Assembly (NCBI GenBank): GCA_949152475.1 | Contig: OX424555.1 | Location: forward strand, 21,036,868 to 21,100,867 | Origin: Terebella lapidaria | Lineage: Eukaryota > Annelida > Polychaeta > Terebellida > Terebellidae | Direction of reading: 5' to 3' | DNA: 64,000 nucleotides | Part shown: in pieces, positions 1 to 15,200 of the stretch | How the letters are laid out: each line of letters begins with the position of its first letter | How positions within the stretch are numbered: position 1 is the stretch's first letter | Notes under the pieces: model-generated | The model's input: only the letters and a program-made list of their open reading frames with translations | What the model was told of the DNA's origin: nothing | Databases searched by the model: none | Position numbers and translations under genes: made by a program

Positions 1-81
1 GTGACAGCACAAGCATGAAGAGGCCTACTCGGGATTATATATAGCCCCCAGTCGGCGACCGACAGCGTCATTGATGCGTAC

Positions 82-243
82 CTGTCCTCTCGACGCATTC
101 GCTTTCAATCTGCATCACGTGACTTCCGTTACAGCCGTTGTTTATCTTGGCGGAACATGACATAACGTCGATATCGGTGGTCACCACACCCACCGACTCC
201 AAGCGGCCGGGGAACGGGCAGTCCGTGTGGCTGATGTCCTCGT
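82..243 (-). CDS. Exon 10 of DUF7042-7045-like gene (last exon in window)
   Basis: Encodes residues 359-412 with C-P-F-P-G-R-L and five further Cys. The acceptor is CTTGCAG and the donor GTACGC. The good donor shows that the coding sequence continues to the left of the window. The 81 bases to the left edge are intron. Confidence 0.83.
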
Positions 244-3200
244 CTGCAAGTACACGAGCATGGGGGCTAGTTAGACGGGGTAACACCCAACACACAACAT
301 ACATTGTAGATTAAACACTATAGAGTAACGTACAATTGTAACACCACAAATAGATCAACACTAATCACAAGACGCGCGCAGATATAAAACCTATAAGAAA
401 CTTACTATATACATGGTTTGTTTGAGAAAAATGAAAATGTGTAGGTTTGAGATTTTATGAATTGCTCTTGGAGATTGACAAGCCTGATCATATTTCCAGA
501 ATATAATTAAGTGTTGTCTTTGTGTTGGGGGAATCTCTAGCTCAATGAAATCAGTTGATTTGTTTGATTCTCGTCAGACATAGGATTCACAGTACTCTTG
601 GCAATTTAGCGTCTGTTGGATGTTGTGATTTCACGCATGCGAGATTCAAATTAGATTTGCGGAAGCTCCCCTAGAGCGAGAAGAGAACGTCGCGACTCAA
701 AGCTGTTGAAACAAGATTAGAGCACGCAATAGGCAGCAGCAAAGCGTTCGTTTGGGCGCAACAGACGTTGTAAAGTTCCTTACCACTAGCTCTGCAGCAC
801 GCTGCTCTTGGGGACCGCAACGACGTCGTTACATCCCAATAAAACTTCAAACACGTTTACATTCCTCTGGTCAGGCTAATAGCTGGCCGTCACAAACCCC
901 AGCGCAAACCCCAGATGTAGGCCTATGCCTATACTGAACATTTTTACGTAAAATCAAACCGTGCACTATTTGCTAATAATTGCACGTCGGTCATTTTAAT
1001 CCTTCTCCATCATGAAAAGTGTATGATATATGGCCAAGAGCGTCATTGGGTCCGTCGACAACAATAAAGGGTGAGAGTGTTCCTGTGTTCTACCATAAAG
1101 CTTCGTGCTCCCCAGCCACCTAAGCGCCAATAAATAACCGCCTTTATAAGAGATTCAGACCCTACATTGGAAATCCGAAAGACGGATCGCCTCTATTATC
1201 CTCGAATATTGACGGTAACAGCACCAATTCCTGTACAGATTCAATTGATTAATAGCATGACCTGCCAAAAATGGCAAAATATGGTGCGTCTGCGATACTA
1301 AAGAATTCTTTTCACGTTGGAACACCGGAAGTTGAACATCGGCCCACGGACGCTGAAATAATAACCGATGAAAAATAACCGCGAGTTATTTTACTCAAAA
1401 GCGCGGAGATTCATCATAGGATTTGGCGGCACTCGGGATGTTTATGGTGTATCTGTAATCAAGTCCCTCCCGCCCGTGGGATCCTGCACTGGCGGTGTCA
1501 ATAATAATCAGGTCGCTCTTCCCTGAGCTAATGGACTCGGGTGGCTCAGGCCGTACATGGGCCGTCGTTTATTTTATACCTTGTACTGCCTTAAATCTGA
1601 TGAGAACATCTGCACGTAATGACGGCACAAAACGATAACTCGGACTTGTCCGTCGCTTTAAGGTGCTAAGGTGTCACTGGGCAGTAAAGTCACAGTCTGG
1701 AACAAGACAGGTACCACCAATGAGGAATTAAGCATGTCAATGAAGCGACAAATCCGTAAATTGCCGCAGTGTTTTTCGCTTTTTTGTTATGACCTGTCCA
1801 TGAACTACTGTTGGACGAGTAGCCAATCCATCACACTGTCCGGGTCATTTGAAACAATGCCTCGCAAGACATCTGGACGAAGCCATATTCTCAGGCGGTC
1901 GTAATTGCATTAGTTACATTTCTGTAATTACACTGTGCTGTTGTGTCTGGGTCCCGTGTGCGTGACACGGGGATGACACACGGCCAATGGACACGCCAGC
2001 CGGTAGTGAAGCGGGCGGATGTCTGCATGCAGTGGTCTCTTGCTCCAAGGGAATGCCGGGGGAAATAACGGCAGTATAGGCGTGGACACCGATACATCCA
2101 TCATGTCAAACACAATAGGACAAATTTCTTGACGTGTACCCCACCCGACTGTCAATATCGACAAATGTACATGTACGTGATTGGCTGACTGACTGGATCA
2201 AACAACCCTGTCCTACTTACGGAATAGTATGTTCTTGTACTCGTAGTTGACATCGGGCGAACAGAAGTCAATCTGGTACGTGTTGGGCGGACCTACAGAA
2301 CACACAGTGATGAATTACACAGTTCACTGAAAACGACTGATTATCAGGGACTCCTGGACATTTGCTTATTACAGTGTAAATCCAACTGTTCAATCCAACT
2401 GTGAACTTTGTACACTAGTCATCAAACATCCGCAAAACATTCGCAATGATCTTCTCATTGGGTAATTATATGTAGATATATCCATTGTCTTCACTGCCAT
2501 TGACAACATTGTCATTGCACGAACTAAAGGCAATCTTTAATGAAGTTAGCCCTTGATGATTATATTATATTATTACGGTTAAATAATATTGTAATATCAT
2601 CTCAATAACTCCAACACAATCTGGTCAGTAGAACCTTCAATAATATTTCCTATATATAAATGTAATATATATTACCTTGGCTGAACTCAATAACATTATC
2701 CTTAATTCGTCTGATCCGTATGCACTGGTAGTAGGAGTTACTGCAAACAAATAGAAATAAAGCGATTGTGAAAACTTTCTAAGTGTATTCAGACGGAAAG
2801 TCGCTCTTATACAATAGAAGTGAAATGAGAATTAAGTTCAGGGAGATTAGCAGGGGACCTGGAGCAGAATGGACTCCATTATCACGCACGACCAAATCTC
2901 CCTTCAAACATTCGTCTGTATTAGGCTCTGGTAGGCAGGGAGTTAGCGTGGACTGCTACCAACACGTCACCTCAACCTCTTCTCGGAAAGTTTTTTTTAT
3001 ATCAAGTTCGCTGCACAAGCTCCATGTTTTATGCATGTCTTCACTACTCTGCCCATTCTAAGCCACGGTCAACTCCAACATCCTGACATTTAACATTAAC
3101 TTTTGCAAATTTTTTCTTTCCAATTTTTATTCAACACTTTTTTTTTCTGGTCACATTATATCCGGGGAATTCCCCCCGTTGTGGGCGAGTGGAGGTGAGG

Positions 3201-6200
3201 TGTGGTGTTGCAAGCCCGTGGGAGGAATATTTAGGAAGAGGCAGCTTAATCTCACCAATCATCAGACGTGAAGGTAACGGCCACGAAGTTGCTGGCGTCG
3301 TCTTGAAAGACGCTGTTACAGCGCAGAGCGAACGTCACGTGACCCTTGCCGTGTCCATGACGCCGGAAGTTGATGTTCCATATTTTACCGGTCTGATCGG
3401 AGGCGTACACGTGACGCCCCGACAGGTCTCGCCAGTTGTGCTGACGTAACCACTCCGGAAACTGACACCGGGGTCGATCCCAGCTGTGCACGTCTGCAAG
3501 AATGGAAATCATGGTCGTAAAGTCCTCTATTTACATGATTTAGAACCACGCGGGAATCGTACCCTCAGACCATTAATGTTGCGCCAATTTGCATTTTCTT
3601 GCATATGCAATCATTTCTCGAGTGAAAATTTACATTTTGTTGAAGGACTGTTTTACCTTAAGTGGGTTCCCTTTGGGTTTACTTTGCGAATTAGAACGAC
3701 CGTACTTCAGAAAAAAGCAGCTTCGCCTTCAGCATCAATTTGATATCTGGGTCTAACGCGGTGCGTACCTCTCGTGAAGACCATGATCACAGGTCCGTCT
3801 GTGGCAGAAGACAGCCCTTGGCAGCTCGCGTCCGCCGACATCGCCAGCTGGATATTAGCGGCAGGTGTCCCATCCGTCTCATATTTCTAGGACCCGAAAA
3901 GCAGACAGAATACTGATAATATGCTTGCATTTTATGTCATAGCTATAGAGCCCTGGTGAACTGGGATATATTTTGTGTGTTTTCTGCTTGCGATAATAGC
4001 TCGCGAGCCATTTGTCATCTTCATATGATTTTGCGCGGTTCTCTGTAGAAGGTCTATATATCATAATTTTGAGTAAGTCACGTATCTCAGCATTTCGAAA
4101 AGATTTTACTTGTTCGAGTATTACAAGTATTTCACAGCTGCAGTGAATTCGGTAGATAAAACCATGTTGACTTACAAAACATCTGTACATGTCTTCGTTC
4201 CTGGTGATGTCTGAGCCGGAGAATCCTCCGTAAAGGAATTTGTCCGAGCCATCCTTCCAAGTCGCCAGGCACTGGAAGTCCAGTTCTGCAAGGCAATACA
4301 TGTAAGATACACAGTAAATCGTGAAGAAAGGCAAACACAAATCACCATCTGGAATGAAATGGGACAAAGAGTCGCTGGAAATGTCAAAAGTCATACATAT
4401 AAAGGCCTACAATGTACATGTATTTCTGTCGATGGACGTGTATGAGATGAAGTGTATGAAAGATCCTAGGAATACGTACATATTTTTCAGTGGAATTGAA
4501 CTGCTTCGCCCTATATTGTTTGATGGGATCGGTGATTGAACGAAACTGGTCTTAATATTTGAATTCTTCTGTCAACTTATAAATTCATTGGCATCATTTC
4601 GAACGGTTGACTCTGCAAGTTATAGTGGTCCGTGTATAATCCCGGGTCACAACTGCTCTAACATTCAGCAATACCTAGCGCAATAACACTGACACCATAC
4701 GACTCTCTACCAACATAAATAAGACATACATATCCACATCTCCTAATTATAGCAGGGATCGGGTTTCGCTGGTAATGGCTCTGGTATGTGACCGGACAGT
4801 GGACACTCCCCCATCTATGTCAATATGGGCCCCAGAGGTCCTGTGGCATCTCTCTATTCAATCCGTCTGTAACGAGAATCTCGCGTTTACGGGTATCAAG
4901 TGTTCACCGGCCTTTTCCCCATTATGGATTGACTCTGCACTGACTCTGCGCATTGCCAATGACACCACGGGCACGTGTAGGTGAAAACCCCGACGATAAA
5001 CGTACACACATTATGATATATACTGGTATATTTGGCAATATAATTGAGACCTTCTACAAATGACCAAAGGGTTGTTGTTTTTAGATAAGTGCATGGAAGA
5101 CTGGTTATAAGTTTCCCAGACACATCAGCTGGCTTCTGCCCGACTGCCTCTTGGACTTGTTATCTCCGCTCTGGTTGTAAGGCCTCGTGTCTATCGGCGT
5201 CTCACGCCTCATCTGACACAGAACACCGCCGACATCCCTGCTCTGTCCGCGGTATTTGCCCCGCTTTTGCAGGATTTGCCAGCGAGAGGTCACTTTCTGA
5301 GGATTCCCATACCCTAAGCTGCGATAAACAAATGACGTTACGTCAGTCAACATAAGCGTCTCTACCCCCAAAAGACCTTGGGTTGGTAGGGGCATTGGAA
5401 GAAAGGATCCGTTCTGGCGTTAAATACGCATGGTATCTTAATGCCTAGTGTAGGGATGTTTGCTCTAAGAAGACTTATACACCAACATGTCTGTATGCAA
5501 GAAATTGATATAGAAATTTAACGTATGCTGCTTGCTCCTCTATTTTCAATAAGGATTAATTGAGACGGATGAAATGGTATGTTTCAGTGGACGAGTAGTA
5601 GGCCCCCTAGTATAGTACACGTTATTTGGGTCGATAATTCTATACATGTAGTCGCCCTAGCAACAATTATGATTTTAAAAAATTCCAGTGCACTTTCTAA
5701 ACCAGCTAGAATGCGAGTCATCATACATGAAGTGTTATGCATCTTAGAATAATTGGTACTAATGTTGAATGAACGTCTACAGAGCAGACCAGTAACAGCC
5801 AAGCAATGCCAGACAAAATACCTGCACATATCGACCTGAATATGAGCGCTATAAATTACTGAGCGGATGCTGTTCACGTGACTGCTATGATTTAGTGCTG
5901 CAACCATAATTTTCCCACCACTTTTGTGACTACGACCAATTTCGCTTTTCAGAACTCTAACGCGACATGACAAGACAAATGCTTTCCAACGAAACAGTCG
6001 TAGTTTTTTTCCCAGTCATTAAGCAACATTGTGAGGTAACATATGTTCTAGCGTTGCTGTGTCTAACTTTGTTTTAGTTCGGCCGTTCGGCGAGGGACAT
6101 TTTGTGCGTCATAACGAGAAGTGCTGCCATCAATCACAGAGGCGGACGGGCCTAAAATGAAGTTGGCATCTCCCGTATTACTCCCCTCGGAGATTGTTCC

Positions 6201-9200
6201 CGCCATGTTCCTTGTCGCTGGTGACAGGTCTTCCATATTATCAACTGGACTCAGTTATACACGGATCGTGACATATCCCTGGTGCATACCACCCCACCCC
6301 GACCGCCCAACAACTCATCGTTCACCATCCACTATCCATCCCGTACTGACTTCCGTCCCATACCTGTCCAGTCCTTTGTCCCGGCCTGCTGAATCTCATT
6401 GCCATACCGGCCATACCGGTTTTCTTTTGTTTTTCCTTCGCTGGAATGGACAGTGCAAGTGAAGTAATGCGTCTATGAAAGTTATTGCGAACATTAGGGC
6501 GCGGACAGATGCATTAACGGCGTTGGGAGTAGGTCGGGCGAACCCAAAATGTTCTGAATCTAATTTCGGTTTTTTTACAAATTCACAAACAAGGTGAAAT
6601 ATGGAATATACGCCGGAACAGGTGTCCCCTGATCGATCACTGGCGGACCGATCTCCATCCGTTATCTGTGTCAACCTGTCGCTCAACAACATGAGGCACT
6701 TGTCGAGCCGTTCATTAAAAATTGAAACATCTTTGTCGCATAATTCAAACCACCAACCACGAGTGCAGCTAGATGGGTCCGAACTATGGTGAAAACTCGT
6801 ATTCCCCTGGTTTCGATGGATGTGACTCTGTTCATATTAATGCTTAATTATATATTTATAATGATGATCAATGACACTGTGATACAAGTATAACTACAAG
6901 CACGGTCCCATACACGTACCTTTCTCGTGTGAGTCCTCAAGTCCTCGACAGTGCCGGAATCGGAAATGGAACTTGGAGGTGCGCGCGCATGGTTTCATGA
7001 CAGACGAAGGCCTCTCACAGAAGGCCCTGGCGTTCATGTTGTACGTGTTGTTACGGTACTTGAAGCTGTAGGCGTCTGAGAACGGACAGTCCACTGGATG
7101 TGCGTTCTCTGCAAATTAAACATGTCAATATTGCATCATATCAAATACAATGCAAAAATTATATAGTTATTCAAGTTACCATTTCTCTAAATCAATAATC
7201 CCTAGCACTTCCCAGAATGAGATCAGTAACTAAATGTCAGTAACTAATTTAGCACGTATTAGTCAAAGATTCAGTTTACACTAACGCTCCAAGAATAGAT
7301 GCTGAAGCATGACCGGGCATTGATCAGCTCGTGCGGCCTACCTTTTACTAGAGTGTGAAGTGGCTGTTCCACAGGTAAATGCCATCTGCAGCTTTTAGCA
7401 CTGGCCACATTTTTAAGACAATAACCTGTAAATAGGTAAACGTCGATTGATTAGGAGTAAGTGAAAGATGTCAATAGGATAATGTTGTGCTATTTTGGCA
7501 AATTTTGGACTCTATTCGTTCTTGCTGTTCATGTGAGCTAATTACTTTGTGCTAAGTCTAGATAATGTTCACGTTTAACTTAGTGGGTTTCATGATCAGG
7601 ACGTGCATGTGGGCCTACGCTAATTTGTTTCGCACTTGTAAACAAGGTATGAAGAAAAACATTCAGGAAATATGAAACCTGAATGTATTCAATACAAACA
7701 CATTGCATGAATCATATTGGCTGCAGTAGACCTTGCATGCATGTTGCCTTTCAAAGATGCGCATCAGGTGGTATATAGATCCTTGTGTTTTATTCTGGCT
7801 GACTGTTCAATACAGACACCTTCCACCATTCTCGGCTCTGCCAGTTCAGGTACTTTGAAACGCGATTTCCACGCTAAGCGATTATTGATATGGGGCAAAA
7901 AAAGACGTAACACAAAACATTGAATGACATGCAGCCTAGTTTAGTGAAGAAGCACTCAAACACAGCGTGAAACAGAATGCAATTATCCCCACAGCAATAT
8001 CCTCGCTTTCTATCGCCACACTCAAGGACGCATATTTACGCAATTTGCTCTGTAAATGTCTTTGCGGTGGGTCGCTACTCTCCTGTGCAATTTTCCCCCA
8101 GCGTCCTTCCGGTTGCATTTTTAGCCAGTCGGGAGTAAAAGAGACACTGCGATGTAGCCATGTGACCCGGAGCCATTTCCGGCTAGCTGGACACGGGGTG
8201 ACGACCAGAAGGTATCCCATCCCCCGGGGACAGCAATCAGGACAAAATATCCCCTGCTTTGTAAACGTCAGACATGCTTATGCGTCCATGATTAATTTTA
8301 GTTTCCACTAAATTTGGTTTCAGGATGTTTTCTTTTGCTGACAATGAATGGCGAAACTGCTGTCACAACAAACTGTGTCTCGAAAGGCCCGGGGCGATCG
8401 CAGTTTTACAACAAATTAAGAGACTCGGAGATTCCTTAACTATGACGTCATCTCCCGAAGGTACGGTCTGATTGAGTTTTCTTGCAATTACCGTGTCAGA
8501 GATTATTCATTAGGCCCGAGCCTTACGCTCTATGATGATTCATCTATCATGGGATCCCACAGTAATAGTCCTCAAGAAATGAATTAAATCCCACCTGAGC
8601 ACCCCCAAAGAAACGCAAATGCGTCAGATTGCGTGTCTCGTGAGACGTAACGTGTATTCCGCAAGTCCCTCTTTGATCGAAGTTCTCCATGTGATTACTG
8701 CCACGTATTCACTCGACAAAAATGGAAATCAGCTGGTTTGAGATATTAATGCTACTTCTAAGCCCAATACCATGTGCGTGGAGACGTTTGTGATAATCGT
8801 ATTCAAGCTTTCTGCGTTTTGCTCGAGATTCATCTTTTACAATAATAAGGTTTGGTGGATTCCAGATTACCATGGACAATATTGCATCCCGACTGGTCGA
8901 CTGGTTGGTTATATCATGGACGTAATTATTTCGCCCCAATGCATCATTCCACTATCTACTAATATTGACATGGAATGAATTCCAAGTTCGATGTAATGGA
9001 CGCCTGGGTGGGCTATTTAACCTCGAAGCAACGTCTTCCGTCCAGAGAGAAATCACTCTCACGACGGATAATGAATACCCTTTTTCTGGACGGGATCGAA
9101 GGGATGGAGTGCGCCAATTGCTTCTGGTAGCCATATGCTTCCTCTTCCATCAAGTCTCGAGAAATCGATGACCTCTTATTGATCTGCTCGATCTTGCCGT

Positions 9201-12200
9201 GTGTCCGCACTCCACATTAGCACACTTGGAGCTAGGAGCCGTGGAGTGGCGTGGGTTCTCTGACGGACTCTGACCGTCTTCCGTGCTACTTGGCGTGCTT
9301 CTCTGTCACACACGGGGCTTCCTCGGCGAATCGCCCGGAAACTGTTGCGATCTTCTCTCTTATAGCCATACGTCTTCACGCCGTTCTTCGCTGGTCGTGG
9401 TCACCGACATTTGTCGGCACGTTTTTCTACTTGACATATGTGTATCTACATGTGAGGATCCTATAGTGAGAGTACTGCTCGACCAACGTAAAAAATACCC
9501 GGAAAGAATACATACATGTATACAACGCACCACGCAAGTGTTTTTATTAACGTGTTGTTCTCATACTGTTTTTTTTTCGCTATAAATATATCACATTGCA
9601 TGACCAGTTGGTGACCGGTACCCGAAGTATGCATATACATGTAGAAGAATATCGGCAAGCACATAATTGTCCCCATTGTCCCGGGAAGTTTTCCAAACAA
9701 GACAAAAGAGTATTCAATAGAAAAAAGGAATGGAATGGATGACTGCTGCCCAACAGATAATTGCGTGCTACCCACCCGAATTGGAAATGCACATGCAGAC
9801 ATGTCATCTGTTTTGTTATTACACGGCTGCTCCCGCCGACACCACAACACGCGGCCCGATGAAGCGTGCCCGTAATGTGCTCCGACATGCCATTATCGTC
9901 CTAGGCTGTACGCCTTGAACACTCGGAATGTCTTCCCAAGAGGTTAGACAGGCATCACGAGCACAAGATGATGGAGCTGGTGGTTGGACAGCCCACTCGT
10001 GAGGCCGGGTTCCCTAATCAGGCGGTAGATGAGCTCGAGATCTCTTGATGAATACGATTGGATCTCACATCAATCAGCAGGGAACCTTGACCCGACCGTC
10101 CGACAACAGTGGCAGAATATCGCCGGTAATGGCCGGGTCTTCTTCTAGATTCTTTGTAGTACGGTCACAATGTACTTGATTGTGACTACTGGCGTCCTCT
10201 GCTAGGTCTGTCTCACAGAGTAGATTCTTTGGCCTTCAATCACAGACGCAACAGCACAAACACGCGTGATAATACGAGAAAGTAACCCTGCGTCCACACG
10301 GGACTATTCTTCCTGGTTTCACACCCAGCTCCCAGACGTGCCCAGCATGTTCCCGAGACATGTGCACGGCGACTGCCTCTAATGACCACGTATATCTGCC
10401 TCGTTATCACACTTCGGGAGACCTTTATCGAAGTTCCTGCTGATGTATACCTTTCAATGGCGGATATAAGAGGACCAAGTCTCTTCCGGACCAGACGTTC
10501 TCCAATGGCGGACCATTTCCGCCAGATACACAACCGGATGTCACCTTCTATATGCATCAGTCCTCCATCATGATATAAGGCCTGTTGTGCGAGGCTGTTT
10601 GCTAAAGCATGACAAGTTTGGTATTCCTGTGATATATGACAGGATGTTGTTGCTCGCTAAATTGTAGGATGCACAACAGTCGCGAAGTCTTGTTGACCTT
10701 CAATTTATTTAATGTCCTATTACATACATGGGACAGACACCCGTGTGAAGAAGGGTAATGACATTTCAACGATATTATACACTTAGGCCAATATATCGTC
10801 TTCTTTAAAATATTATGTACATGTACACAAATTGTCATGATTATGGCAAATGTGAGTAATTAGCATAATTGACGTGGTTCGGGTGCACTAGAAAGCAACA
10901 ACAACGAGAATTTTCAAAAAAAGGGCTCCTACGTGTACATTCACAAGAAATATGGCTAGCTAATCCAGGATGAAATTCTAGCCGAACATGTGCAGTATTT
11001 GTGTCTCTAGACGTAATATCTCGGGTAATATTAGCTGTGATGTCATTTACGGCGCTACATCGAGGGGCTGATGGGTTTTTTTTATATTCAATCTCTGAAG
11101 TGGAGAGCTGTGTTCGGATAGGAAGATGGCAATTCTACAGACGACGTAGAAGGGTGTGGTCGTTGATCAGGCAGTTTATGCATCCACACGTTTTTGTTTT
11201 GTGGCCGTGCACTCAAGACAGACAGACAGACATTAGATCGCGCGAGGGACTATGATAAATGCAGCACCACACCTGCTGTCTACGACAGTTTGCGGGCTAT
11301 AACTGACTGTGACACTGCATCGCCAGCCATAAAACGCCAGAAATTGATATAATCTCCTAATCTGATTTGCGATTCACGTCAGACCTTCAATCCCGTGAGG
11401 GCGGTTCCGTTTCTAAGGAGCGGGATGCAGATCTGAAACTGGCCACTTTGTCACCATCAATTTTCTTCCCGGGATTAAACTGCCACCTATAACACTAATT
11501 AAATTGACACGCAAAGCCACAGGCGAGGTGTTATGTACCCCCAAGATGTAGACTGTCAAAAATATCATATGACACGTTAATGAAATGTTTTAGACATTCT
11601 GACGATTTAGTTCAATGTTATATGCATCCAAGGAACCAAAACAATATATTCGGCATATTCCTCTCCTGGCACAACACCGCGGGCACCATCTACGACTTGA
11701 TAGAGAATGTATGAGCGGATTCTATATTCTTTCGGCGTTCTCTCAAAACCATATATGGCACCTCTGATGTACAACCACCCGTGATCAACATATAGATGGC
11801 TGAGTTAAGTCGCTCAAGGGAAGCAGGTAATCCCTGTGTCAAGTTGTATAGAACAACAGCAGTGCCCAGCTCCGAGAGGACCGCTTCCAGATACTGAATA
11901 GCTGGGAAGATGTATTAGATATTTGCTACAAGCTGCCGCCAGACACTTGGGACAGCGTGTGATGTATGGGGAAGGAACATCAAAGGTGTTAGGTCACGCA
12001 TGCTTGGAATAGGACAGTGATCAACGCAGGAAGTGCTAGCAGTTGCCAGCTTCCAGCTTTACGGCAGTTTGTTGCGAGTAAGTTCTGTGGTGGCGTTTCC
12101 AATGGTACTAGTACTACAAGTCTCAACCTCACATCCCATTTAACTCATATACATACTTAAATCAAATTCAGTATTTTTCCATTTCCATTGGCTTGGGTTT

Positions 12201-15200
12201 TCACGTTGTACTTGAAACACTGGGACAACACACGTCCAAGGCATGATGTATCTGTTTCACACCAATCTATTCCTCTTTTTGTCACCTGTCTATATCCGAA
12301 ATCCATTCTGGCACGGCTCCATAAAGCTGAAATGATTAATTGCTCAGGGATAATAAAGCGCACCCTGTCGGCTACCTGTATTATCACTCATGCAAGGAGG
12401 CTATTGTTGGCTGCCACACATTTTCTCCATTAGTTGATGCCATGGGAAATAGAAGGCCTTTATCGCCGACCAGTACAACGTTCTGCCTTCGACTCTTTGT
12501 CAAGGTGCATATGAAATTGAAAAAAGACCGGTTTATCCCGGGATCGATTCAATTCCGGTCCAATGGACAGTTATCGTTTATTGGGGGAAAGCAGTTTGCT
12601 GTGCAGTTTCTGTTTTTGTGTGTGAGCATTGCTGCGAGAATCCAAGAAAAAAGCTTCATCGCCGAACAAGAATCCACGGCGCTGGACTCCGCTCCTATAC
12701 CGTACTCCTTTAGCACAATAAAGTCCAGTAAAATGGTGGAAAGGTTGTGTTTTTTCTTTTTCATACACATCTGACGGGGTTTTTTTGCTGGGAGGAGGGG
12801 GGGGGGGGGGAGGTGACCTTGTTTTCTTCTGTCTCTAGAATCAAAGAAGCCACATAATTCCTCTTCGGTGCTCGAAATAAACTATGAAACATGAGTATGG
12901 TAGTCTTGAACAATTCTGAAACCATGGCGTGGTTCTTGATTGGAGAATTATCGAACCGCACGTATATTTGTTCACAGACGGTTTGGTTTACGAGGACAGG
13001 TTCCCTACAAGAAGCGGTCTCTAATCCGGTTAGAGCCGATGACAAGAAGGACAGCTGTCTCTGTCTCTTTAAACCAGTTAGCTGGAAAACAGACCCGGGA
13101 AACAATCAATTCCGTGCGCCAGAACGGCTACCCAATACCTCGTTCGTGGACAGTCAAAATGTAAGCAGCTTCGTGGGAATCCTGTTTGTTGCTTTTTTTC
13201 CATTTTGCACAAAATGACAGGTACATTGTGCATTATTGTTCTCATGTTGAAAAATGCGAAAGCTATCGACAAGCAGATCCATTTGCTTCAAATGGCTTTG
13301 AAGGCTTGAAATATAGTACATATTCGTTTCTTTAAATACACGCACTGATCGGTTTACCGTAATAGTTCTCTGTAAATGTATAATTCACGTGTTCCAGTAG
13401 TAAACTAATTTATGTGTAAACACATTCAACTTCTTACCACATGAAATATTGTACATTTATAACGACTACATGTACGTGAATGTAAACGTTTTGAATTCAC
13501 ACAACAACAACAAAAAACAGCATGTATATTTGTAGACTTCTATGGTGTCAACATTCTGAAATTAACCCATGTCTGGATATGCATGCCAATTTTCGTCCAT
13601 ATATTATGTTTTGGAAATCTAATACCTAACATGATAACCTTAATACCATGACTACTTTTCCAGCACACTCCTTCTATTTCGTCTACGACACTCGCCCAAT
13701 CAATTACAAGCGTGTCACATATAGCCTATATCGGAGCGGTGTCCGTTTGCTGAGCCGATCTTGGACCTTCAGCACAGGTATAACCATTGGTTTCAATATA
13801 CGGGTGCGCTTCCCGCCTATGATTGTTTTACATATATTTAGTCGTTTTGGTATTATACCGATCCTCCTATTATCTGGGCCAGTTTAATTAGATAATATAT
13901 TGATGTACATGTATAACCGGATGCCTGACGTCATGTAGAACTTACTTTCTCGGTATTGGATGATGTTGGGATGTTTCTGGATGATGAGCATACATATGAA
14001 GCAGGCTGAGTCTTCTTGACGACTGGAAAGAGAAACACAGAGGGCGAGCGATTACATCATGGAGTCACACACTGACAGTTAGGAAGGATCCCCATACAAG
14101 CTAAAGCTTCCTCAAACATGAAAAAGCTTGTTATTGGGTCTTGCTTAGAGATCGTAAGCACTTAACATCTCCGTGTACTTACTTGGGTTTCATCATGTAG
14201 TAGTCGTTATACTCTTCCATACAGGAGCCGATTCCACTGATGAAGTTCTCCTGAATGATGACGTCACCGAGAGAGTTTCGGTACCAGATGCCGTGCCATT
14301 GCTCCGGGAAGCGGCAATGGGAAGCTGTTAACGAGACATGTGTATTGGGTAAACATACGAACTTTACCACAATGTCTATTCACGGGGTGATTACAAATAT
14401 GTAGTCACATGCATATACATGCACGTATTTTATATCTATGGAAAACCATACGGGGCGACTACTGCGAGGTTGCAGTATGATACAAGGTGACACGATGGCG
14501 TCACTTTAGTTAATGAAAAGGTTCTGATAACGCCGAAACGTAATTATGCCAACTCTGGTGAACAGGGAGAATATATAGATTATTCAAGTTATCTGAAGTG
14601 AAAACACAAAACTAAAACTTTGCTGGTCCTCAGGGTAATGAACTTTAGTACAAGAGAACTGACTAAGGTGGATGTCTAAATGTGGTCTGAAAAATGTTTC
14701 TGAAAGCTGCCGACGAATAGTTTTCCATGAAATCGCAATAAATCCAGATGTAGATATGTTGCAAATCCGACTCGTTGAATTCATAATTGGTCTCTTCGCC
14801 AGCTGAAAGTTTTAGTGCCATCACACCCTGAACTATATATTGCCTCTTTCAATCATTGTCTCTCAACAGGTTCCAATATTGCACTTAACGGGCAAAGGGA
14901 AGTAATGAAACGAAGGTAACTCCATGGCGGAATTCTAGGTGAATTCAACAATGACTAGCTCGCCACCTGAATGAAGGAGAGCGTCTGCTGCTAGACGGAT
15001 GCAAAGTGGATGTGATGTGAATATAGATATATTCTTTCGTCGATACCTTCCGCCAGGAACTCTTCAGCTACCAAAGGATCTCGATGTTCTGTATACATGT
15101 ACATGTACTTATGGTGTATAATTCTGACTACTCTGCTCTCGAACGGCTTCGTCAGCAGTGACTCACTTGCGGATTCTTGCGAGGTAAAAATAATACACTA

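Larger units (their letters stand above)
244..6919 (-). other. Introns between exons 4 and 10
   Basis: This span holds the introns 244-2220, 2293-2675, 2741-3255, 3494-3768, 3887-4175 and 4286-6919 (exons are listed separately). Apart from a dispersed repeat at 5548-5618 and scattered TACATGTA sites I see no other gene. The open frames here, including those at 5105-5395 and 5584-5973, do not resemble known proteins. Confidence 0.6.

Noticed and set aside
3879..4394. 171-codon minus frame taken as a whole gene
   Set aside because: Only 4176-4285 lies between good splice sites in the right phase; the rest reads into intron.
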